This document shows, one piece after another, positions 59,278 through 64,000 of a stretch of DNA of 64,000 nt; the first letter of the stretch is position 1, and every line of letters begins with the position of its first letter. The DNA lies in NCBI GenBank assembly GCA_040878225.1, contig JBBDMR010000101.1, positions 17,922-81,921 on the forward strand, in the 5' to 3' direction. The notes beneath the pieces are model-generated. The model was given only the letters and a program-made list of their open reading frames with translations. It searched no databases and was not told the DNA's origin. A program made the position numbers and the translations under genes. Source of the stretch: MA-ANB-1 sp040878225. Lineage in GTDB: Bacteria > Actinomycetota > Acidimicrobiia > Spongiisociales > ZC4RG35.

Positions 59278-60834
59278 GTGACTACCGGTTCTTCCAGTTC
59301 GCTCCTCGGCGGGATTCTCGGGACCGACCAGTACCAGTTGACGATGGCCCAGATGTACTGGAAGGAGGGTCTGGCCGACCGGCCCGCCCAGTTCGATTAC
59401 TTCTTCCGTTCCTATCCCGACTACGGGACACATCAAGCCGGATACTGCGTCACGGCAGGGTTGGGTTGGCTTCTCGAGTGGATGGAAACGGCACGGTTTG
59501 GCCGGGACGAACTCGCCTATCTGCGCAGCCAGATCACACCAGCGGGAAAACGGCGCTTCGACGACGGCTTCGTGGATTGGCTGGAGAACAACGGAGACTT
59601 CGGGTCGATCCAGGTGGATGCGGTCCCCGAAGGCAGGGTTGTCCATGCAAACGTACCGGTGGCGACGGTCACCGGGCCTCTGGCGATGGCGCAAATCCTG
59701 GAAACGCCTTTTCTCAACCGCCTGAACTACCCGACTCTGGTCGCAACCAAAGCATCGCGAGTGAAAGAGGCGGGTCGGGGCAGGCCTGTGCTCGAATTCG
59801 GAATGCGGCGCGGCCCCGCTTCCGGGGCTGATGCAGGCGGAAGAGCGGCCCTCATCGGGGGCTGCGACTTCTCATCCAACGTTGCCCTCTCACATGCCGT
59901 CGGGCTCGATCCGAAGGGAACCCACGCCCACTCTCTCGTCCAGGTTTATCTGGCACTGGGCATGGGAGAACTCGAAGCGTTCCGCAGATTTGCCGCCACC
60001 TATCCCGACGAGTGCGTCCTCCTTGTCGACACCGTGGACGTGTTGACATCGGGAGTCCCCAATGCGATCACCGTGTTCAAGGAGCTTGCAGCCGGCGGGC
60101 ATCAGCCCGGAGGGATCCGGCTCGACTCCGGAGACCTCGCCTATTTCGCCATTCAGTCGGCATTGCTCCTCAACGAAGCAGGATTCCACGAAGTCCCGAT
60201 AGTCCTCTCCTCCGATCTCGACGAGTTGGTGATCTGGCAGATCTTCTCCCAGATCGACACCGAAGCACCCGGCTACGGCATCAGCGTCGCCTCGATGATC
60301 GCGCGACTCATGTTCGGGGTGGGCACGCGTCTCATCACATCCCAGGGCGACCCATCGCTCGGTGGCGTCTACAAGCTCGTCGCTGTCGCCGACGAGACCG
60401 GGAGGTTGAAGCCGGCGATCAAAGTCTCAGAAGACGTCGAGAAGGTGCCGATACCAGGCGACAAAGAGGTGTACCGGTTCTACGACTCACGGGGCCTGGC
60501 TACTGCCGACGTGGTTGCACTGGCCGGAGAGGATGTGACGGCCTCAGGAAGCCTGGAGCTGTTTCACCCTCACCGCGACGCCCACCGCTCTCTCGACACA
60601 ACCACCCTCTCCGAGATAGAGGATTTGATGACGAACGTCTTCGAACACGGCGACCGTAAGGACGGTTCACCGGATATCGAGGAACTGCGATCGCGCCGGG
60701 TCGCCGACCTCAGCCGTCTCGACCCCGGCGTCCGCAGGCTGGTCAACCCACATATCTATCACGTGTCGCTCACTCCTGGGATGAAACAACTGCAACGCGA
60801 TCTGGTGGCAGAGGCTCTCAAGGAGAGTGGTTGA
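59278..60834 (+). CDS. pncB: Nicotinate phosphoribosyltransferase
   Basis: A 518-residue enzyme that joins nicotinate to phosphoribosyl pyrophosphate in the NAD salvage route. Family marks: LGTDQYQLTMAQMYW at the start, FDYFFRSYP, EFGMRRGPAS with the conserved Arg pair, LLVDTVDVLTSG and GGIRLDSGDLAYFA (phosphate-binding). GTG start. M. tuberculosis PncB2 (Rv0573c) is a DosR-regulon member. The gene converges tightly with the nicotinamidase gene, which supplies its substrate. Confidence 0.94.
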   Translation: MTTGSSSSLLGGILGTDQYQLTMAQMYWKEGLADRPAQFDYFFRSYPDYGTHQAGYCVTAGLGWLLEWMETARFGRDELAYLRSQITPAGKRRFDDGFVDWLENNGDFGSIQVDAVPEGRVVHANVPVATVTGPLAMAQILETPFLNRLNYPTLVATKASRVKEAGRGRPVLEFGMRRGPASGADAGGRAALIGGCDFSSNVALSHAVGLDPKGTHAHSLVQVYLALGMGELEAFRRFAATYPDECVLLVDTVDVLTSGVPNAITVFKELAAGGHQPGGIRLDSGDLAYFAIQSALLLNEAGFHEVPIVLSSDLDELVIWQIFSQIDTEAPGYGISVASMIARLMFGVGTRLITSQGDPSLGGVYKLVAVADETGRLKPAIKVSEDVEKVPIPGDKEVYRFYDSRGLATADVVALAGEDVTASGSLELFHPHRDAHRSLDTTTLSEIEDLMTNVFEHGDRKDGSPDIEELRSRRVADLSRLDPGVRRLVNPHIYHVSLTPGMKQLQRDLVAEALKESG

Positions 60835-60835
60835 C

Positions 60836-61423
60836 CTATTCGACCGTTACTCCCGACATGGCGATGTCGGCGACCGCTCGTGGCCCATCACCCGGACGCA
60901 GATTTACCGCGCTGGTGCCGTCTGCGAGCAGGGTTGTTTCGAAGCCGTCCGTCACCGAATCGATTGCCGTCTCCTTGACGCAGTAATCAAGCGCAAGTCC
61001 TAATACGGCGATGCCGTTCACTCCTCGGCCGCGGAGCTGGTCGGCGAGACCGGTCGAGGACACCTCCCCGGATTCCGGGTCACGGATATTGAATGCCGAA
61101 TACCCGTCTTCGCCTCCCACACCTTTCTTGATGACGACCGCATCGCCGACCACGTCGAGGTCGGGATGGAAGTCGGCGCCCGCCGTTCCGGCAACGCAGT
61201 GCACCGGCCAGATCCCACCATCCTTCTCGAAATGCGGGGTCGACTCCGGGTGCCAGTCCTGGGTGTAGACGACAACTGCCCCTGCTCGCCTTGCCTCTGC
61301 GATCTGGTCATTGATGTACGGGATCACCGATTCGCCCCCGGGCACTGGGAGGTTCCCTTCGGGGCTGGCGAAGTCGTTCTGCACATCCACCACGATGAGA
61401 GCAATCGCGGGTCCGTAGTCCAT
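60836..61423 (-). CDS. pncA: Nicotinamidase
   Basis: A 195-residue enzyme that deamidates nicotinamide to nicotinate. Catalytic triad: Asp in VVDVQNDFAS, Lys in VVIKKGVGGED and Cys in GLALDYCVKETA. Metal-site residues are in DWHPESTPHF. Together with PncB it makes a two-step NAD salvage route, the pair being encoded convergently with one base between stops. Confidence 0.94.
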   Translation of the reverse strand: MDYGPAIALIVVDVQNDFASPEGNLPVPGGESVIPYINDQIAEARRAGAVVVYTQDWHPESTPHFEKDGGIWPVHCVAGTAGADFHPDLDVVGDAVVIKKGVGGEDGYSAFNIRDPESGEVSSTGLADQLRGRGVNGIAVLGLALDYCVKETAIDSVTDGFETTLLADGTSAVNLRPGDGPRAVADIAMSGVTVE

Positions 61424-61463
61424 GGGCCAAGACTATCGGATCGGGGCCAAGCCCCAAACGAGG

Positions 61464-62000
61464 TCAATCAGATGGACTGTCGACCATCATCTCACTGGTC
61501 ATATCAGGCGAAGGCGAAGCGAGGGCACGAGCGATCTCGCCAGCCCAGGCCGTGATGGCGTCCCAGTCCCGAAAGTCCCCGACCGGGGCCCGCAGCGCTT
61601 TGACCACGGCACGCTCTGCAAAACCGAGTTTGTCGAGATCGATTCGTCCCGAGAACACCCGATGGTCCACGGCCTTGACCATTGTCATCAGCCCGACAAC
61701 GTCGACAGGGTCTTCCTCAGGCTTCGGTGGATCACCAACCGGGCCGCTGGAGAACAGCCAGACCGGTATTTCCGCAAGTTCCGCAGCATTCTTCTCGACG
61801 AGCTGGCGGGCAGTCGGGAGCCAGTGACCGGCGTAGACGCCGCTACCGATAACCGCGGCCCCGATGCCGGAGATTCCGTCTACATCCTCGGGCGGAGCCA
61901 CGGTCGCCTCATGGCCGAAACGGGCTAGCTCATCTCCGATAGCCCGTGCGATCTCCAGCGTCGCTCCATGTTTCGAACCACCTGACACCAATACTTTCAT
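61464..62000 (-). CDS. Flavodoxin-domain protein
   Basis: A 178-residue protein with a flavodoxin-type FMN loop (VLVSGGSKHGATLEIARAIG) and a second loop IGSGVYAGHWLPTAR, as in menaquinone-dependent protoporphyrinogen oxidase (HemG)-like proteins. It probably carries electrons or oxidises a quinone-linked substrate. An AAAGGCAGG ribosome site precedes the ATG, and a candidate DosR-like box lies about 85 bases upstream. Confidence 0.85.
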   Translation of the reverse strand: MKVLVSGGSKHGATLEIARAIGDELARFGHEATVAPPEDVDGISGIGAAVIGSGVYAGHWLPTARQLVEKNAAELAEIPVWLFSSGPVGDPPKPEEDPVDVVGLMTMVKAVDHRVFSGRIDLDKLGFAERAVVKALRAPVGDFRDWDAITAWAGEIARALASPSPDMTSEMMVDSPSD

Positions 62001-62078
62001 CGTCCTGCCTTTCCACGACTCGCTTCAGCATGCACCCCTTACAGGGATTGCCGTAGAGCCGAATGGCCCGGCGAGGGG

Positions 62079-62092
62079 GAGACTTTGGACCC
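62079..62092. promoter_or_regulatory. Candidate DosR-like box between flavodoxin and PspC genes
   Basis: GAGACTTTGGACCC matches 11 of 13 core positions. For the minus strand, a TACGGC at the expected -10 distance is only a weak match. Confidence 0.4.
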
Positions 62093-62169
62093 GCTAAACC
62101 AACGAGGTGACAGATGGCCCTGTTCCCGGCCCGTGCATGGATGTCTAATCGGGGTGAAAGGAGGTACGC

Positions 62170-62592
62170 ATGACACATCCTGAAATGTTGCAAACCGATA
62201 CGAAGTCGGAAGAAAGCTCCCCACTGTTTCGGAGCGTCACCAATCGGAAGATTGCCGGTGTCGCTGGCGGCCTTGGTGAGTACTTCGGCGTCGATCCGAT
62301 CTTGTTCCGGATCGCCTTCGTTGTTCTTGCCATTGGTGGCGGCTCGGGGATCCTGATTTACCTGGTGATGTGGCTGATCGTCCCGGAAAGAGCCGACGGC
62401 AGCCCGGCGCCACAATCAGCGCAGAGACCCTTCGCCGGGGCAGCCGTGCTCGGCGTCGTCTTCATCATCGTTGGAACAATTGCACTGGTTAACACAGTCG
62501 CGCCGCACCTCGGCCAGTACTTCTGGCCGGTGACTTTCGTCGTCGGTGGCCTGGCGCTCGTCATAGGAGGTTTTATCAATGACAGTCACTGA
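62170..62592 (+). CDS. PspC-domain membrane protein
   Basis: A 140-residue protein with a PspC domain (KIAGVAGGLGEYFGVDPILF, then YLVMWLIVPE) and two more membrane segments at the end. PspC-type proteins sense envelope or membrane stress. It is the first of three overlapping genes. Confidence 0.9.
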   Translation: MTHPEMLQTDTKSEESSPLFRSVTNRKIAGVAGGLGEYFGVDPILFRIAFVVLAIGGGSGILIYLVMWLIVPERADGSPAPQSAQRPFAGAAVLGVVFIIVGTIALVNTVAPHLGQYFWPVTFVVGGLALVIGGFINDSH

Positions 62593-63247
62593 AAAGCCCG
62601 GCGAACGGACGGAGCAAGCGCCCTCGCGCCTTCCGCCGGAATCACGAGGCACCCCGACACCGCAACTGGTGGCCGGTGGTGTGATGATTCTGATCGGTCT
62701 GCTCTGGCTCCTCGAGCGAACTGGCGCAGTGGACTTCACGGTCACCGCAGTTCTCGCAATTGCGACAATGGTCGTCGGAATATCACTGATGGCCCTGGCC
62801 CGTCGCGGCGCCCACACCGGCCTGATCATCTTCGGGACGACTCTTGGCCTCGTGGCTTTGCTAACGGCTGCAGCGCCCCTCGAGGGCTTCCAGGGCGGCG
62901 TCGGGGACCGGCTCGTCGAGATCACAACGGTTTCCGATATCGAGCCCGACTACAACCTGTCGATGGGAAAGCTCACGATTGACCTGACGGAGCTGGCGGA
63001 TTTCCAAGGCGAAGCGACCTTGAACGCGAGTGTCGGTATGGGTGAACTGATTGTGAGAGTCCCGCAGAATGTGGGAGTTGAGGTCGCGGCGCGTTCCGGG
63101 GCTGGCGAGGTCGAGGTCTTCGGCCAGCGGGTCGACGGCATGGGCGTCGATGAGACCTATCGTTCTCCCGGCTTTGAGGACATGGAAGACACTCTCTTCC
63201 TGGACATAGCCGTCTTTCTTGGACGTGTGGAGGTTACGAATGAATGA
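62579..63247 (+). CDS. LiaF/toast-rack-like membrane protein
   Basis: A 222-residue protein with four hydrophobic segments in residues 25-100 and a beta-rich C-terminal region (SMGKLTIDLTELADF, VGMGELIVRVPQNVGVEV) like the toast-rack DUF2154/LiaF domain. LiaF-type proteins restrain envelope-stress kinases. It overlaps both the PspC gene and the next small gene. Confidence 0.82.
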   Translation: MTVTEKPGERTEQAPSRLPPESRGTPTPQLVAGGVMILIGLLWLLERTGAVDFTVTAVLAIATMVVGISLMALARRGAHTGLIIFGTTLGLVALLTAAAPLEGFQGGVGDRLVEITTVSDIEPDYNLSMGKLTIDLTELADFQGEATLNASVGMGELIVRVPQNVGVEVAARSGAGEVEVFGQRVDGMGVDETYRSPGFEDMEDTLFLDIAVFLGRVEVTNE

Positions 63248-63437
63248 AAGATTCCATCGGGGCACATTCATCTGGGGTGTTGTCCTGACGATTGCGGGCG
63301 CAGGCCTTCTCGGTGTTGGGCTCGACTTCTGGGAACTGATGCGAATCGACCTGAATTACGCCGGACCGATCCTGGTGATTGTGATTGGCGCATCGATTCT
63401 CTTCGGATCTTTGAGGAGGACTCGAGAGAACTCCTGA
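63240..63437 (+). CDS. Small two-TM membrane protein (LiaI/LiaF-TM-like)
   Basis: A 65-residue protein with two membrane segments (FIWGVVLTIAGAGLLGVGL and AGPILVIVIGASILFGSL), the DUF5668-like hairpin found next to LiaF or PspC genes. The ATG overlaps the upstream stop. A strong terminator follows 20 bases after its own stop. Confidence 0.8.
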   Translation: MNERFHRGTFIWGVVLTIAGAGLLGVGLDFWELMRIDLNYAGPILVIVIGASILFGSLRRTRENS

Positions 63438-63457
63438 ACGACTCGCACGACATAGCA

Positions 63458-63492
63458 AATGGCCCGTCTCAGTGAGACGGGCCATTCTTTTC
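63458..63492. terminator. Terminator of the PspC-LiaF operon
   Basis: AATGGCCCGTCTCA paired exactly with its complement around a one-base centre, followed by CTTTTC. It could also stop the convergent gene on the minus strand. Confidence 0.9.
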
Positions 63493-63568
63493 GGCTCCGA
63501 GGGGGACGGTCTCCGGCCAGAGAAGGAGGTGATCTCTAAACCCCGGGAGGTAATCCGGGGCGCCACGC

Positions 63569-64000
63569 CTAGTGGCGTACGTCGAGTCCCCCGAAGAGAA
63601 CTGTGGCGTCGATCCGGAGTAGTGGCGCGTCTGCTGGCAGCGACTCCTTGACGGTCGCGTTGTCGAAGCCACCGAACAGGGGGAATCCGCTGATGTCGAC
63701 TCTCCAGCCAGGTGGAACATAGACTTCGACGCCTCCGAAGGCGACGAACACGTCGAGAGTTGCACCTTCTGCCAAACCTGCGTGGCGGAGATCGATTTCG
63801 GCTCCGCCGAAGACTGCGCCAACCGTCCCTCCCTCGAAGGAAGTCGAATTCGATGCCACCTCACTCCCGGAGAAGAGGTTGAAACTGCTGACGCTGTTCC
63901 CTATCTCACCCTCGGTCGACCCAACTCTTCTTCCGAAAATCAGGAAGAGCCCAACGACTATGACTAGCACCGGGAATACCAGTTCCAGGCTGCTGATCAC
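63569..64000 (-). CDS. LiaF-like/toast-rack protein, N-terminal part may lie outside window
   Basis: At least 143 residues: a membrane segment (VFPVLVIVVGLFLIFG), then a beta-rich domain with three FGG-containing turns (VFGGAEIDLRHAGL, AFGGVEVYVPPGW, LFGGLDVRH), the C-terminal pattern of LiaF/DUF2154 proteins. GTG 64000 is at the window edge and one membrane helix is fewer than expected, so the gene probably extends further. It is convergent with the PspC-LiaF operon. Confidence 0.8.
   Translation of the reverse strand: MISSLELVFPVLVIVVGLFLIFGRRVGSTEGEIGNSVSSFNLFSGSEVASNSTSFEGGTVGAVFGGAEIDLRHAGLAEGATLDVFVAFGGVEVYVPPGWRVDISGFPLFGGFDNATVKESLPADAPLLRIDATVLFGGLDVRH

Noticed and set aside
60012..60659. 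Arg-rich 215-residue frame inside pncB
   Set aside because: A shadow of pncB in another frame with no independent signal.

Overview
The window is 64 kb of high-GC bacterial DNA carrying about 80 densely packed genes. No stretch longer than about 300 bases lacks a gene, and no rRNA, tRNA, CRISPR array, phage or intact insertion sequence was recognised. Two 100-N scaffold gaps (20790-20889, 24160-24259) and a 55-base duplication flanking the second show that this is a draft, probably metagenome-derived, assembly. Gene content points to Actinomycetota, most likely Acidimicrobiia or a related deep branch. The clues are F420-type oxidoreductases, DevR/DevS-type two-component proteins, MprAB-like proteins, Thr-rich linkers in lipoproteins and an LCP protein, and many GTG/TTG or apparently leaderless starts. 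The lineage call is inference.

Layout. 1-5.7 kb: VOC fragment, CapA-like lipoprotein, CGNR regulator, a sensor kinase cut by an in-frame TAG, NagA, OsmC. 5.7-14.1 kb: flavin reductase, DksA-like protein, membrane-anchored EEP phosphatase/nuclease, DUF885 lipoprotein, small proteins, an ABC-2 exporter, a zinc ribbon coupled to a deazaflavin-dependent reductase. 14.2-18.6 kb: RRM protein, then a DosR-like stress cluster (PNPOx-like, CBS, SRPBCC-like, DevS-like kinase, DevR-like regulator, CBS-BON). 18.7-25.5 kb: AlkZ-like protein, cupredoxin, gapped pirin, a Zur-controlled zinc importer, a CDF transporter. 25.6-33.9 kb: LCP protein, ECF sigma factor, pyrophosphatase, a lipid-type group (reductase, acyltransferase, KAS III, hydrolase), PhzF. 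33.9-43.4 kb: MprAB-like pair, an Asp/Ser-rich secreted protein, phosphotransferase, CPBP protease, a TetR-controlled double-ATPase exporter, cupin. 43.5-49.3 kb: spermidine-synthase-like membrane protein, AceK, CopB-type copper ATPase with a CueR-type promoter, cytochrome c. 49.3-53.2 kb: HAD, phosphoribosyltransferase, LLM oxidoreductase, USP, small proteins, Dps. 53.3-54.8 kb: arsenic operon. 54.8-64 kb: GNAT/WYL pair, second DevR-like regulator, USP, hemerythrin-like protein, NAD salvage (PncB/PncA), flavodoxin, PspC/LiaF-like envelope-stress genes.

The main thread is a scattered set of genes whose families match the hypoxia/dormancy (DosR) regulon of Mycobacterium tuberculosis: PNPOx-like, CBS, USP, phosphoribosyltransferase, PncB, CapA-like, P-type ATPase and DevR/DevS. 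Three of these promoters carry a GGG/GGT-N8-CCC box similar to the DosR box, centred 33-34 bases upstream of a plausible -10 element. Two of those promoters appear to give leaderless messages. A second theme is metal and oxidant handling: zinc uptake, copper export, arsenic detoxification, Dps and OsmC, several with clear palindromic operators. A third is visible gene decay or assembly damage: the TAG-interrupted kinase, a possible internally deleted aquaporin in the arsenic operon, a short YqeY-like gene and the gapped pirin.
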